The notes under the pieces are model-generated. The model was not told the origin of the DNA and searched no databases. It was given only the letters and a program-made list of their open reading frames with translations. This document shows, one piece after another, positions 39,402 through 49,765 of a stretch of DNA of 64,000 nt. The position numbers were made by a program, and so were the translations under genes. This DNA is from an uncultured Prochlorococcus sp. (lineage in GTDB: Bacteria; Cyanobacteriota; Cyanobacteriia; PCC-6307; Cyanobiaceae): the NCBI GenBank assembly GCA_902563335.1, contig CACEWU010000002.1, forward strand, positions 1-64,000, read 5' to 3'. Numbering within the stretch: position 1 is the stretch's first letter; the number at the start of each line of letters is the position of its first letter.

Positions 39402-39603
39402 TCCCATTTATTTTTCAGTTGTAGTGAAATTGAAGCGATATAAATTATCAAATCAAATGATTCGTCTAAAAGATTAACCCCTGTTGAATTAATTGCTCAG
39501 TGTTGATTACACATTTTTAATTCATTGGTCTATCACGACATAAGCTTTTGATATTCCAAGATTATTGTGGGTATTACATCTCAGTCCAGGGTCTTTGAGG
39601 TAA

Positions 39604-40335
<732 letters not shown>

Positions 40336-40344
40336 GTTCACAAC

Positions 40345-41118
40345 ATGAATATTCTTCGCGAGAGCAGCCTTGATCCAGTCTCAATATCTCAATGGCGATG
40401 GAGTCCATTTCTTGAAGAGACTATTAACCATTTATCTATATTTAATCCAAAACCATATTCAATACCTAGGGAATTTCTGCAAAAAGAGGTTTCTTTAGAA
40501 CTAAAGTCAAAGTCTTTAAAAGCAATAACTAATACGTGGGCTTGTAGTACAGAGAAACTGCGCCAGGTTAGAGCTGCTTGTGTAGAGGCTGGAAGTGCTG
40601 CATCAGTATTGAATTTAGTCATTAACCCTATGTATACATTTGACCTCCCATTCTTTGGAGCTGATTTCGTAACTCTTCCTTCTGGTCATCTTTTAGCGTT
40701 GGATTTGCAGCCAGCGCTTAGGGCTGATAAGCGTCATACGGAATTTGTTTGGGAGCGTTTACTCCCATTGCATGAGTATTGGCAACCTTTTCTTCCAGAA
40801 GGAGGTCCAATCCCTCAAGAAGCTAAGCCTTACTTTTCTCCAGGTTTTTTGTGGACCAGGTTGCCTTTGGGGGTGAAGGGAGATGAACTGATTTCAGATA
40901 TAATTAAGCCAGCATTTAGAGCTTATCTTTCTCTTTACTTAGATTTAGTTCGGGAGGCTAAACAGGTAGATTTAGAGAGATCCAAAGTCCTTTTGGCGGG
41001 ACAGAAATCTTATATGTGTTATAGAGCCAATAAGGATCCTGCAAGAGGAATGCTTTCTAGATTCTATGGAGTTGATTGGACTGACAACTATATTCACAAG
41101 GTGCTCTTTGATTTATGA
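40345..41118 (+). CDS. pebB: Phycoerythrobilin:ferredoxin oxidoreductase PebB
   Basis: A 257-residue bilin reductase that converts 15,16-dihydrobiliverdin to phycoerythrobilin, the chromophore of the residual phycoerythrin of Prochlorococcus. Family stretches: [52 protein letters not shown] and the C-terminal [17 protein letters not shown]. It follows pebA by 9 nt in the ho1-pebA-pebB run. Confidence 0.96.
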   Translation: MNILRESSLDPVSISQWRWSPFLEETINHLSIFNPKPYSIPREFLQKEVSLELKSKSLKAITNTWACSTEKLRQVRAACVEAGSAASVLNLVINPMYTFDLPFFGADFVTLPSGHLLALDLQPALRADKRHTEFVWERLLPLHEYWQPFLPEGGPIPQEAKPYFSPGFLWTRLPLGVKGDELISDIIKPAFRAYLSLYLDLVREAKQVDLERSKVLLAGQKSYMCYRANKDPARGMLSRFYGVDWTDNYIHKVLFDL

Positions 41119-41227
41119 TTTTTGAGCGTGGGGAGAGGAATAAAATGAATATACACAAGAATTTTGCATTGAATCTATTAATGCTCTAGTTTTATATAAA
41201 ATCATCTCATGTTTTGATTGATCTCGC

Positions 41228-41698
41228 ATGAAAAAAAGAGTCCTGTTTGTTTGTTTGGGTAACATTTGTCGATCTCCTGCGGCTGAAGGGGTTTTTCTCC
41301 ATTTAATTCAATCTAGAGGAATAGAAGCTCATTTTGAGGTTGATTCTGCTGGCACTGGTAATTGGCATGTTGGTAAAAAGGCTGATTCAAGGATGATTAA
41401 TGCTGCTAAAAAACGTGGCATTTCTCTTCCAAGTTTTGCTCGACAAATAACGTTGGATGATTTATATAGATTTGATGTTATTCTTACTATGGACTCAGCA
41501 AACCTGGCAGCTGTTAAGACTTTGGCTTTAGAGATTGATTCAGAAAAAATTGCTGAAATAAAGCCTATTTTGAGTTATGCAAGATCTAGTAATTCTCTCG
41601 AGGTGCCTGACCCATACTATGGAGGAGACGATGGATTTGAAATTGTTTTAGACTTGTTAGAAGATGCTTGCAAGGGATTTCTTGCTGAATTTAGTTAG
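41228..41698 (+). CDS. Low-molecular-weight protein-tyrosine phosphatase
   Basis: A 156-residue cytoplasmic phosphatase. The active-site P-loop is VCLGNICRSPAAEG (Cys-x5-Arg-Ser) at the N-terminus, and the general-acid loop is EVPDPYYGGDDGFE near residue 125. Bacterial members often act on polysaccharide kinases, but here the target is unknown. Its 3' end overlaps the convergent panC/cmk gene by 8 nt. Confidence 0.95.
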   Translation: MKKRVLFVCLGNICRSPAAEGVFLHLIQSRGIEAHFEVDSAGTGNWHVGKKADSRMINAAKKRGISLPSFARQITLDDLYRFDVILTMDSANLAAVKTLALEIDSEKIAEIKPILSYARSSNSLEVPDPYYGGDDGFEIVLDLLEDACKGFLAEFS

Positions 41699-43244
41699 AA
41701 GGTGATGGCCAAACTTCTTCCGGAATTTTCATTCTAAATAGGTCTATTAAATGATCAACTACTGCATTAATATTCATTCCATCAGTAATTACTTCTTCTG
41801 CATCCTTAGCTTTAAATAAAGGAGATATTTCCCTAGTACTGTCTAATCTATCTCTTTCTTCAATTTGACACTTTAGCTCTTTAATATCTGGAATATCATA
41901 TCCTTGATTTTTTAAATCATTAGCTCTTCTGCGTGCTCGCTCCTCTGAACTTGCCGTGAGAAAGATTTTTAATTCTGCATTTGGGAATACTGCTGTCCCT
42001 ATATCTCTACCTTCTGCTACGAGGCCTCCACATTGCCCTATAGCTTTTTGCTGCGCAGTAAGAGCCTTACGCACATAGCTTTGGCTAGCAACTACTGACA
42101 CCAAGGAAGTGATCTCTGGGGAGCGGATTGCCTCCGAAACATTTTGTCCATTGATTAGAACTGTTTGGCCGCCCTTTTCTGAAGAAGTTAGTTCCAGGTT
42201 TAGATCCTTAAGAGCTTGGGAAACACTTTTGCCATCTTCTGGATTTATACCTTGATTGTTTAGTAGCCAAGTTACTGCTCGGTACATCGCTCCAGTATCG
42301 AGATAAAGCAGCCCTAACTTTTGAGCAAAATCTCGGGTAACAGTGCTTTTGCCTGCACCTGCTGGTCCGTCAATAGCAACAATTGGCTTGCGTGTCATAA
42401 GAAATGTGTGATCTATGAGCCTTGTCCTGCCAGAACGTACTGCGGCTGCAAGTAGGCACAGATTTGTTTGAGGATTGACAGGTTGTAGTCGAAATGGATC
42501 GACGGCCTCTAAATATTCCACTTCCAATCCTTTTTCTTCCAAAAGGAGTCTCATTGTTTTGAAATTTAATTTTTTGCCTTGGGAAAACTGATTGGATGCA
42601 TTGCTTAGTGTCACAGGTAATGCAAGAGCATTTGCTCGTTCAGATTTGCTTAGATATACGTTTCTAGAGCTATATGCCAATCCATCTTTTTCTCTAATAG
42701 TTGGGACTCCACATACTTTAATTTTGAGATTTAGATTGTAAATTAGTTGTCTAAGAATGATTAATTGCTGCCAGTCTTTTTCACCTAGCACGACTACTTT
42801 TGGATTAAGAAGAGTCAAAAGACGCAGCATGACAGTTGCTACACCATCAAAGTGCCCTTTCCTGAATCGACCACAAAGGTGTGATTGAAGGCCCAATGGA
42901 ACTTTGATATGAAAATGAGAAGAAGCTCCCCCAGGAAAAACATCATCTATAGATGGGACCCAAACTGCATTGGCTCCTGAATCTTTAGCTAATTCACAGT
43001 CTGCATCTAAATTTCTTGGATAATTTGCGAAGTCCTCATCTGGTCCAAATTGCAGTGGGTTTATAAAGATACTTACCAAAACAGTTGATGGGTTGTTTGG
43101 AAAATTCTTTTTTGCGGCTTGGATTAGTTGTTTGTGGCCTTCATGGAGGCCACCCATAGTAGGGACGAAATGAACTGGCAAAACTTGTCTTTGCAGCCAT
43201 AGCCGTAGTTCATTTTCAGTTTTTAGAATCTCAAGCTTCAACAC
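41691..43244 (-). CDS. panC/cmk: Bifunctional pantothenate synthetase / cytidylate kinase
   Basis: A 517-residue fusion. Residues 1-~275 are PanC, joining pantoate and beta-alanine (VPTMGGLHEGHKQLIQ, INPLQFGPDEDFANYPR, VVLGEKDWQQL, SSRNVYLS). Residues ~285-510 are CMP kinase (IVAIDGPAGAGKSTVTRDFA P-loop, YLDTGAMYRAVTW, VAEGRDIGTAVFP, ASSEERARRRAN). This fusion is known across cyanobacteria. It links coenzyme A and pyrimidine nucleotide supply on one polypeptide. Confidence 0.97.
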   Translation of the reverse strand: MLKLEILKTENELRLWLQRQVLPVHFVPTMGGLHEGHKQLIQAAKKNFPNNPSTVLVSIFINPLQFGPDEDFANYPRNLDADCELAKDSGANAVWVPSIDDVFPGGASSHFHIKVPLGLQSHLCGRFRKGHFDGVATVMLRLLTLLNPKVVVLGEKDWQQLIILRQLIYNLNLKIKVCGVPTIREKDGLAYSSRNVYLSKSERANALALPVTLSNASNQFSQGKKLNFKTMRLLLEEKGLEVEYLEAVDPFRLQPVNPQTNLCLLAAAVRSGRTRLIDHTFLMTRKPIVAIDGPAGAGKSTVTRDFAQKLGLLYLDTGAMYRAVTWLLNNQGINPEDGKSVSQALKDLNLELTSSEKGGQTVLINGQNVSEAIRSPEITSLVSVVASQSYVRKALTAQQKAIGQCGGLVAEGRDIGTAVFPNAELKIFLTASSEERARRRANDLKNQGYDIPDIKELKCQIEERDRLDSTREISPLFKAKDAEEVITDGMNINAVVDHLIDLFRMKIPEEVWPSPSN

Positions 43245-43379
43245 AGTGAGGAATACATCATTTGAATGATTTGTTTGTAAAGGTTGATTCCAAAACCTTT
43301 GTGGATTTTTTCATATTGCCTCTTAAGGCAATTCCATAGAAAGAACATTGCATTTGTTAGGGATTTATTATTAGTAACT

Positions 43380-44417
43380 ATGGATTACAAAACCTCTGGT
43401 GTAGATGTTGAGGCAGGTAGAGCCTTCGTTAATCGGATCAGAACCAGTGTTGAAGCTACTCGACGCCCTGAAGTTATTGGGGGGATGGGTGGTTTTGGTG
43501 GGTTGATTCGATTGCCAGAAGGATTGTCTAAACCTGTTCTTGTAGCAGGAACTGATGGAGTAGGAACCAAACTTGAATTGGCACAAGACTTTCAATCTCA
43601 TTTTGGTGTGGGTATTGATTTAGTTGCAATGTGTGCGAATGATGTCATTACTTGTGGTGCTAAACCATTATTTTTCCTTGATTACATTGCAACAGGATCT
43701 CTTAGTCCTAATGCAATGGCAGAAGTAGTTCAAGGTATTTCCGAAGCATGTGTGTTATGTGGATGTTCTTTGTTAGGAGGAGAAACAGCTGAAATGCCAG
43801 GTTTTTACCCTGAAGGTAAATATGATTTAGCTGGTTTTTGTGTTGCTATTGCTGAGGAATCTGAACTTATAGATGGCAGTCAAATGAAACCTGGTGATCA
43901 CATCATTGCTGTTGCTAGTAATGGAGTTCATAGTAATGGTTTTAGTTTAGTTCGGAAAGTTATTGCTCAAAAAGGAATCGATTATAAAAGTGTTTTTGGA
44001 CAAGATCGACTTCCTTTAATGGAGGCTTTACTTAAACCCACAAGCTTGTATGTGAGGCTTGTTACAGATCTCTTAGAAAAGAAGGTACCTATTAATGGTA
44101 TGGCGCACATTACAGGTGGGGGGCTGCCTGAAAATCTTCCTAGGTGCGTTCCAAAGGGCCTTAGCCCCTTATTGGACCCGACAACTTGGGCACGGCCTGA
44201 GATTTTTTCGTGGCTTCAATCTGTAGGTGATATTCCAGAGCAGGACCTTTGGAACACATTCAACCTAGGGGTAGGTTTTTGCTTAGTGGTTCCATCTCAA
44301 GGTGTGACTGCTGCCTTGGAGGTTTGTAGAGCGAATTCTTATGATGCTTGGCAGATGGGGCATGTTCAAGAATCTCCACCTGGTTCTTCAGGAGGATTGC
44401 TTGGATTACCTTTCTGA
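43380..44417 (+). CDS. purM: Phosphoribosylformylglycinamidine cyclo-ligase
   Basis: The 345-residue purine enzyme closing the imidazole ring to AIR. Seen: [66 protein letters not shown] and [15 protein letters not shown]. The start is the ATG at 43380 ([16 protein letters not shown]); the frame stays open 32 codons upstream, but those residues are not family-like. Divergent from panC/cmk. Confidence 0.97.
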   Translation: MDYKTSGVDVEAGRAFVNRIRTSVEATRRPEVIGGMGGFGGLIRLPEGLSKPVLVAGTDGVGTKLELAQDFQSHFGVGIDLVAMCANDVITCGAKPLFFLDYIATGSLSPNAMAEVVQGISEACVLCGCSLLGGETAEMPGFYPEGKYDLAGFCVAIAEESELIDGSQMKPGDHIIAVASNGVHSNGFSLVRKVIAQKGIDYKSVFGQDRLPLMEALLKPTSLYVRLVTDLLEKKVPINGMAHITGGGLPENLPRCVPKGLSPLLDPTTWARPEIFSWLQSVGDIPEQDLWNTFNLGVGFCLVVPSQGVTAALEVCRANSYDAWQMGHVQESPPGSSGGLLGLPF

Positions 44418-44574
44418 AAATTGCTCAATTAACCCCATGCATTAGCAAGTATTTGCATCGGAGTCCTACGAGCTTGTTTTTTAGGACACATTCTTCTATA
44501 GGCGCTAGTAATATTTCCCCAAGCAAGCCTGATGATTTATCTGCTAGCTGCGTCGTTAGATTTTTATTAGTTCG

Positions 44575-45240
44575 ATGCCTTTTGATAGCCCCCAGCGTTT
44601 AACGCGTAGGCGAACTTCCGCAGGACCTGTACCTCCAAGGCGCCCACTTGGAATTTCAGCTGATGGAAGTAGCCCTCATCGGCAAGGCCCTAGGCCAACT
44701 TTCCTGACATTGAGAGATCATGGCAAGGTTTATGTAGCTGATTTGCCGAGTCTTTCTGATGGGCAATTGGCTCACATAGGTAAAGAAGCAGAGGAAGTAC
44801 TGGTAAGTCTTGAAAGAAGGCTTGAAGATCTTGAGAAAGAAGCAAACAATGGTCTTGGTGACAGTGATACCATCATTAAGGCTTCTACTAAGCGTGATGT
44901 AACCCATCGCTTTATTAGGGCTATTCATGATGAGCAAGCACATCGTCGCAATAATCCTGCTTTAAAGAGTGCTGCAGCTGAATCTTTGCCACGAACTTTT
45001 TTAGAGGTTGCTCGTCACAGATTGCCTGGAGCAACATTTGACTCTTTACTCAGAGAAGCCTTGGAGGCTTGTTCTCAGGAAGAAGAGAAATCTTCAAAGG
45101 ATGAGTCCAAAGCTGTACAAGCTCCAAAGGGTCCAAAAGCACCTGCTGAAAAGCCTGTCAAAGTTGTGCCACTGCGAACCACTTCAAGCAGTATGCCTGT
45201 AGTGGTTAGTCCCGATCCAGATTTAACAAACACTAATTAG
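44575..45240 (+). CDS. Conserved cyanobacterial hypothetical protein, 221 aa
   Basis: A basic, Pro/Arg-rich and probably disordered N-terminus (residues 1-~40) is followed by a helical central region (LADLPSLSDGQL-type, EEVLVSLERRLEDLEKEAN, HRFIRAIHDEQAHRR) and a low-complexity Lys/Pro/Ala tail. There is no signal peptide or membrane segment. It resembles a picocyanobacterial core hypothetical seen after purM; the function is unknown. The layout of a helical core with charged tails suggests a nucleic-acid or protein-binding role, which is inference only. Confidence 0.75.
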   Translation: MPFDSPQRLTRRRTSAGPVPPRRPLGISADGSSPHRQGPRPTFLTLRDHGKVYVADLPSLSDGQLAHIGKEAEEVLVSLERRLEDLEKEANNGLGDSDTIIKASTKRDVTHRFIRAIHDEQAHRRNNPALKSAAAESLPRTFLEVARHRLPGATFDSLLREALEACSQEEEKSSKDESKAVQAPKGPKAPAEKPVKVVPLRTTSSSMPVVVSPDPDLTNTN

Positions 45241-45300
45241 AATTTTTTCAAATTCAAGCTTTAAATTGGCTTGAATTCAAACCAGATATTTATTTTATTA

Positions 45301-46191
45301 TTAACAATTGAGAGAATTCTTAATTAGACTTTGTATAGAGATTTTAGGGGTTGGAGCTACCTTTATTGCCATTAGAGCTTGTTTATTGGTCAACAAGGAA
45401 TTTGCAATCTCTTCGATCTCTAAAATCGAAGATGCCCAAAAAATATCTTCTCTCTGAGCTAATGATAAATGTGCACCCAGGATTTTTTTAGTCCCAAATA
45501 TAATTTGGGGTATTCCTGCAGACATGATTTCAAAGAAACGATGATTTAAATCTTGATTCAATGGAATATTTAGAGCTAATGCATGTTGTGAATATATTTC
45601 AGCTGCTGATTTTGCGTTATCTGTATTGCAATGCTTGAAAGCAATACGCTTACGTTGTATCAGGCTATTAATTATGTTTCTTCTTGATTGATGATGGATT
45701 CCTATGCTCCCAATATGAATTAAGGAAAATATAGGGGATTCTGATTTTTTTGAACTAGGATACCTGAAGAAACTTGGTGGAAGACTGTTGACCGGAATGG
45801 ATATTGCATCCTTTACTTGATCGAGAAGAGATGGATTAAAAGTCAGAATTACTGCATCATGTCTTTCTTTAGAAAGATATGAGGATAATGTTGATATCGG
45901 CTGGTGTCCATGATGTAGGTCTCCGCATGCAAGTATGGCTGGAGCCATCCACTCTTTTAAACCTTTAAGCGGATTCTGCCGCATATAGAAAGGGTCTGTA
46001 TAGTGAATTAGTAAGTGTTTTTGATAAGGAAAATTTTGATTTAATTTCTTTTTTAATAAATGAATTGAAGTGTCTGGAACATTAATACTACTAATAGAAT
46101 CAGAGATATTTGGACCAGCTTGTATAAGAGTAGGCTGCTCCCATAAAGGTTCATAACAACCATAGTGAAATAGAACTACCAATACATCCAT
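45301..46191 (-). CDS. Glycosyltransferase-like protein (group 1 type)
   Basis: A 296-residue protein. The start is the ATG at 46191, preceded by AAGGAGG eight bases before; an upstream ATG at 46212 overlaps that site and is rejected. The C-terminal half has the donor-side pattern of group 1 transferases, with SQHALALNIPLNQDLNHRFF and EIMSAGIPQIIFGTKKI, as in the CgeB-like family. The acceptor is unknown. It is the left border of the accessory zone and is convergent with the preceding hypothetical. Confidence 0.65.
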   Translation of the reverse strand: MDVLVVLFHYGCYEPLWEQPTLIQAGPNISDSISSINVPDTSIHLLKKKLNQNFPYQKHLLIHYTDPFYMRQNPLKGLKEWMAPAILACGDLHHGHQPISTLSSYLSKERHDAVILTFNPSLLDQVKDAISIPVNSLPPSFFRYPSSKKSESPIFSLIHIGSIGIHHQSRRNIINSLIQRKRIAFKHCNTDNAKSAAEIYSQHALALNIPLNQDLNHRFFEIMSAGIPQIIFGTKKILGAHLSLAQREDIFWASSILEIEEIANSLLTNKQALMAIKVAPTPKISIQSLIKNSLNC

Positions 46192-46273
46192 TACACAACC
46201 TCCTTTTGGCATTCACTGGTAGATCTCTTTTCTGATCTTATGTAGAATAATCATAGAGCTATCTTTTGAACTG

Positions 46274-46705
46274 GTGACAAAAGCAATAGAATTTAGCCAT
46301 TTTTTTAGGCTGCTCAACTCTGTTAAGGAAGGTTCTGAAGAGAATAAGCAGCCTTTACAAGATTTGTTAGATCAATATCAGTCTTTAGAAAATTGTGATA
46401 GTGGCTTGCATCAATTAGGTCAGGCTTTCATTTATATAGGACTTATTGAGTTATTTGCCTATGCTGCAACTGATGATATTAATGTCATTGGAAGTATTGA
46501 TAGGTCAAGATGGGAAGAGATGGCAAAGGAGAAACAGTCAGACCTTCCTCCTCATCTAGCTAATACAATGATTAAGCATGCAAAAAAAGAAAAATTATCT
46601 GCACAAATTTCGAGCAAATGGCCAATTTCTAAAAGAGAAGTCGAGAAAAACATTGTACCTATGGCAAGATATATAACCGAAGGTATATTAGATGCTATTG
46701 ATTAG
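46274..46705 (+). CDS. Hypothetical protein, 143 aa
   Basis: A 143-residue soluble, helical, charged protein from a GTG start. One moderately hydrophobic stretch (QAFIYIGLIELFAYAA) lies near residue 50, too polar around it to be a clear membrane helix. The C-terminal half is basic (MIKHAKKEKLSAQISSKWPI). I do not recognise it. It is divergent from the glycosyltransferase-like gene, about 80 nt between starts. Confidence 0.55.
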   Translation: MTKAIEFSHFFRLLNSVKEGSEENKQPLQDLLDQYQSLENCDSGLHQLGQAFIYIGLIELFAYAATDDINVIGSIDRSRWEEMAKEKQSDLPPHLANTMIKHAKKEKLSAQISSKWPISKREVEKNIVPMARYITEGILDAID

Positions 46706-46741
46706 TTGTATTTTTTAAATTAATATCTTTTTTATATCTCT

Positions 46742-47041
46742 ATGTTCAGAAGATTAGTGATTTTCAAGTGTTTTCTTTATTGCTTATTGATTGCTTCTTT
46801 TGCTAATGGAGAACTAGCTTTTGGGCAAATTAGAATTTGTGAGATTAAATTTGGAGAGAGAGCATTGGACCTTAAATCATCTTCTGCTACTGCTGTATCT
46901 GAAAACCCTTGGAAGAAAATTTGTTATCAGATAGGTGTTGAGCACGACTCACAAGGTAACCCTGAAGAGAGTAAGCCAATATATGCATGCTGTAGGGATC
47001 CTGTGGGTGCGGAAGTTAACACTAGCTATTCTGAAGAATAG
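46742..47041 (+). CDS. Small exported hypothetical protein with cysteines
   Basis: A 99-residue protein with a signal peptide-like N-terminus (residues 1-~28: basic FRRL, hydrophobic core CFLYCLLIASFA, likely cleavage near ELAFGQ). The mature part has four cysteines (ICEIKFG, KKICYQIGVEHD, YACCRDPVG) that could form disulfides in the periplasm. The ATG lies 36 nt after the preceding gene. The family is unknown. Confidence 0.55.
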   Translation: MFRRLVIFKCFLYCLLIASFANGELAFGQIRICEIKFGERALDLKSSSATAVSENPWKKICYQIGVEHDSQGNPEESKPIYACCRDPVGAEVNTSYSEE

Positions 47042-47074
47042 AACAAAATTTTCAAGCCAAATAATCTTTTATTG

Positions 47075-47773
47075 TTAAATGGACAGATTATATTTTTTTA
47101 CCTTCCTTAGTTGATTTGAAGCAATTGCTGTGTATTCATAGAGACTACCTCTACTATATTTGATATTTATTTTGTATGGATTGGTGAAGATTGCAATTAA
47201 GATTTTAGTGAACCTTAGGAAGTTAATAAAGCTTTGGCTTTTTATATTTTGATGGCTAATATTTTTATTGATCTTCGTTGAGACTAAATCTATTAATAGC
47301 TCCTCCTTTAACAGCTTTTTCTCGTAATACGAATTGATCGTTATGGCTTGTTCTTCCTTGCTTAGCATTGCAAGTAGCTTTTTTAGATTTTTCAGAGAGA
47401 TGTCCCTTTGTGCTGAGTTTGATTGATGCCATTGTGAATTATTGATGCTGTCAGTCTCTATGATCTCCCTTAGGATGCTTTGGTATAAAACTTCCCACTT
47501 GTATGGTTCATTTATAAATAACTCTATACCTTCGCAATGGATTCCTTCTGAAGTTGCTTTTGAAATTCTCTTTTGCTCATCAACTTCGGTTTGATTCGAT
47601 TGCCAATAATTAAAAAGAGGGGAACTCTCTTCGATAGATCTATTTAATTTGTTTAGACTCTTTGTAGAACCCATTTTATTTGAGCTATATACAGTATGTG
47701 AGAGTGTAAAAATTGATTTGAAAATAGTTTTTTGGTTTTTGCTAATTAATTGTATTAACTCATTTTTCGGCAA
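47075..47773 (-). CDS. Hypothetical protein, 232 aa
   Basis: A 232-residue, Ser/Asn/Lys/Ile-rich protein with strongly AT-biased codons. It is mainly helical, with a weakly hydrophobic region around residues 180-200 (FINFLRFTKILIAIFTNPY). No motif is recognised. The composition differs from the flanking core genes and fits recently acquired or fast-evolving DNA. Convergent with the preceding small gene. Coding is likely from length, but the function is unknown. Confidence 0.5.
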   Translation of the reverse strand: MPKNELIQLISKNQKTIFKSIFTLSHTVYSSNKMGSTKSLNKLNRSIEESSPLFNYWQSNQTEVDEQKRISKATSEGIHCEGIELFINEPYKWEVLYQSILREIIETDSINNSQWHQSNSAQRDISLKNLKKLLAMLSKEEQAITINSYYEKKLLKEELLIDLVSTKINKNISHQNIKSQSFINFLRFTKILIAIFTNPYKINIKYSRGSLYEYTAIASNQLRKVKKYNLSI

Positions 47774-47776
47774 GTG

Positions 47777-47847
47777 TCTAGGACTAGTTTTTTTTAAGAT
47801 TGCTTTATTTTGACTTTTTCAAGTGTATTGCTATCTAGGACTGGTTT
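47777..47847 (+). repeat. Short direct repeat pair
   Basis: TCTAGGACTAGTTT (47777-47790) and TCTAGGACTGGTTT (47834-47847) differ at one base and lie 57 nt apart, in a 500-nt gap without a convincing gene (47774-48273). Both copies have a nearby upstream CAAGTGT. Confidence 0.45.
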
Positions 47848-48001
47848 CTTCTCAGCATTGAAATCTTAATTTAGTGAGAGAATTATATTATTAGTTGTAT
47901 GTTTCATAATCAAAGAAGTTTTAGTTATGTTGTTCTGTTATCTTTTTCTATTTTGAAGTTATTTCCCATATGGCTGGCGACTGAAGATTTTCATCCATTA
48001 A

Positions 48002-48042
48002 GAAAGGCGCCTTTGCTAACTGGGGACAAAAAGGCGCCTTTC
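48002..48042 (+). repeat. Perfect 13-bp inverted repeat/hairpin
   Basis: GAAAGGCGCCTTT (48002-48014) and its exact reverse complement AAAGGCGCCTTTC (48030-48042) flank a 15-nt loop; the 12-mer AAAGGCGCCTTT is itself a palindrome. It is GC-rich against an AT-rich background and followed by TCTTGTG. It could be a terminator or part of a small RNA. Confidence 0.6.
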
Positions 48043-48273
48043 TCTTGTGAATCAGAACAGATTTATTCGTGAGGAGTGTTCTGACTTTTTCTTTCTACTC
48101 ATGGTGAGGGCATAGTGGCATTAGGTAAAAAATACTATTTTTTGAATACAATTGACTCCATTTTTATCAGAGGCATTAGCTCTAGCAAAGGAGGCTGCTG
48201 CGCTCTGTTGAGTTTTTTGCCTTCTCATTGGGATTTTTGTCTTATTTCAGCCTTTGTTGTGAGAGGAGACCTG

Positions 48274-48378
48274 ATGTCCATCTTCAAGCTGCTTTTAGGC
48301 TTGGACAAATGTGCCTTGAGCCTCAAGAGGCCATCTATTCGTGGCCAATCAGAAGAGGCTGCTTGTTTTGTGTTCTAA
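48274..48378 (+). CDS. Possible 34-aa small protein
   Basis: An ATG at 48274 is preceded by AGAGGAGA (48262-48269), a good ribosome-binding site. The peptide starts MSIFKLLLGLDKCALSLKRP. The same frame is open back to a GTG at 48115, but that part is less protein-like. No family is recognised. Confidence 0.35.
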   Translation: MSIFKLLLGLDKCALSLKRPSIRGQSEEAACFVF

Positions 48379-48983
48379 CAAGGTAGTGTTTTTAGAACTA
48401 ATGTTAAGATGGTTTCATTTGCGGATTCCCTTATTAGAGAAGAGATTCTGATCTTTCAATAACTGTTTCTTTGAGGGGAAAAAGAACATCTATGAGCTGA
48501 ATTTCCTGGCAATATTCAGGCTCTGCCAAGATATGTTTGCCTAAGATAGGAAAACCCTGCTTAAGCCAAGTTGGCATTAAAAGAGAGGCTCTATCCTTAT
48601 TTATTTAGGAGTTAATGAACAGGGTCCTCATCTTTAACTGGCGTATTAGGCTAAGAGGCAAAAAAAGAGCGACCCAACAGGCATCGCTCTCTCTTCTAAC
48701 GATAGTCTTGGGGACAAATCGCTTTTCTCTTTTTACACACCTAGCAATCTTGTGGAAACTCAAGATGCTAATGCCCTGACATGAATGCATTGGATCCTTA
48801 ATATTTCCATGAGTCTTATTTTTTTGCTTTATTGATGAAAGGTTAATTTGTTAATTAACTGGTTCAAGCAGTTACGTTGACCGAATGGATCAAAATAGTG
48901 ATGTTTCTATTGACAAGGACTGCGAGCTTTTAGGAAGGCTTACCCAAATGTTGTAAAGGTGTTGTTAGGCAAATGGGTAGTAT
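48379..48983. other. Gene-poor stretch in accessory region
   Basis: No supported gene over about 600 nt. It holds a hairpin at 48666-48690 and a 23-codon ATG frame at 48885-48956 (starting MDQNSDVSIDKDCELLGRL), which may be a remnant or a micro-gene. Otherwise I see nothing nameable. Confidence 0.5.
48666..48690. terminator. Terminator-like hairpin
   Basis: AGAGCGA (48666-48672) pairs with TCGCTCT (48684-48690) around an 11-nt loop. A-rich sequence on the left and CTCTTCT on the right would make it act best for transcripts on the minus strand. Moderate support. Confidence 0.4.
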
Positions 48984-49220
48984 TTATGAGCCACCATTGC
49001 AGAAATTGACGGCTGCAGAAACACTCTTTCCACTGTCTTTAATCTCTTCGACACATTCATTGAAGAATTTTGCTTGATATTTCAGGGGATAAGTTTTCAT
49101 AGCAATTGCTAGTAATGCAAGAGCAGCTAATCCGCGAGCACCAAGACCTGCTGCACCAAAGAGATACCAAAGTATGCGCCTGCTTTTGCTTGAGGAGCAT
49201 TTTTGTGATTTTTTTCCCAT
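48984..49220 (-). CDS. Small single-helix membrane protein with C-terminal cysteine pair
   Basis: A 78-residue protein from the ATG at 49220 (a TTG eleven codons upstream is also open). A basic N-terminus (KKSQKCSSSKSRR) precedes a membrane helix at about residues 15-38 (ILWYLFGAAGLGARGLAALA). The C-terminal domain has FFNECVEEIKDSGKS and AVNFCNGGS, two cysteines spaced 19 apart. I recall similar C-terminal Phe-Cys-Asn-Gly-Gly tails in picocyanobacterial small proteins, but no function is known. Confidence 0.6.
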   Translation of the reverse strand: MGKKSQKCSSSKSRRILWYLFGAAGLGARGLAALALLAIAMKTYPLKYQAKFFNECVEEIKDSGKSVSAAVNFCNGGS

Positions 49221-49504
49221 TACCGTAGTGGCGAATACGCAGACTTTAGGCAAATATCAAAAAAAGGTGTGCTTTATGTGCGATTTCAGTAGACAAATGT
49301 TTTTGAAGTGCTTCCTTCTATACCTTCTATAAAATTGCTGAGCAGATAGTGAAAATAGACGAACCTTTGAGTTTGAGCTCAATGCAAATGAGTAAAGGGT
49401 GTTGCGGCTAAGAGAACAGATGAAACTAGCTCTTAGAGATTACTCAGAATTAAATCAGGTCTTGCCCTAGCCATTTTTCACAGGATGATTAATAAAAATG
49501 ATGC

Positions 49505-49765
49505 ATGAGTGGTATGAATGACGAAAATTGGAGAGACGAATTCAAGCAATGGAAGCCAGGTCTTAAACCTTTCCAAATTAAATTGCTTGATGAGGGGGCA
49601 CAAAGTCAAAATCAGCAATGGTTGCTCAATGACATGTGGTGTGAATGGAAAAAGCTTGCTGTCAAGAAAGAAATCAAGAAGATTGCTGGCCCACATTTAG
49701 AGATTAAAGATCCGTGGGAGGAAAAAACACAAGAAACCATTGAGCCTTATGGCAAAGAAAAATGA
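49505..49765 (+). CDS. LLDEGA-motif small protein, copy A
   Basis: An 86-residue charged soluble protein. The core ENWRDEFKQW, then IKLLDEGAQSQNQQW and EWKKL, aligns with the minus-strand protein at 51033-51239: about 18 identities over 47 ungapped positions, including Trp-Arg, Glu-Phe-Lys, Ile and Leu-Leu-Asp-Glu-Gly-Ala. A longer basic tail (KKEIKKIAGPHLEIKDPWEE) is unique to this copy. Its TGA overlaps the ATG of the following membrane protein (ATGA). The function is unknown. Confidence 0.7.
   Translation: MSGMNDENWRDEFKQWKPGLKPFQIKLLDEGAQSQNQQWLLNDMWCEWKKLAVKKEIKKIAGPHLEIKDPWEEKTQETIEPYGKEK

Noticed and set aside
41691-43244. panC/cmk fusion as a novel fusion
   Set aside because: This bifunctional arrangement is known throughout cyanobacteria.
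48002-48042. tRNA-Cys 3' fragment as a partner att site for the zone ending at 52241
   Set aside because: Only about nine consecutive bases (AACTGGGGA) are shared, too few to separate from chance.
48605-48790. 61-aa minus-strand frame
   Set aside because: It spans a terminator-like hairpin, has no ribosome-binding site and is not protein-like.
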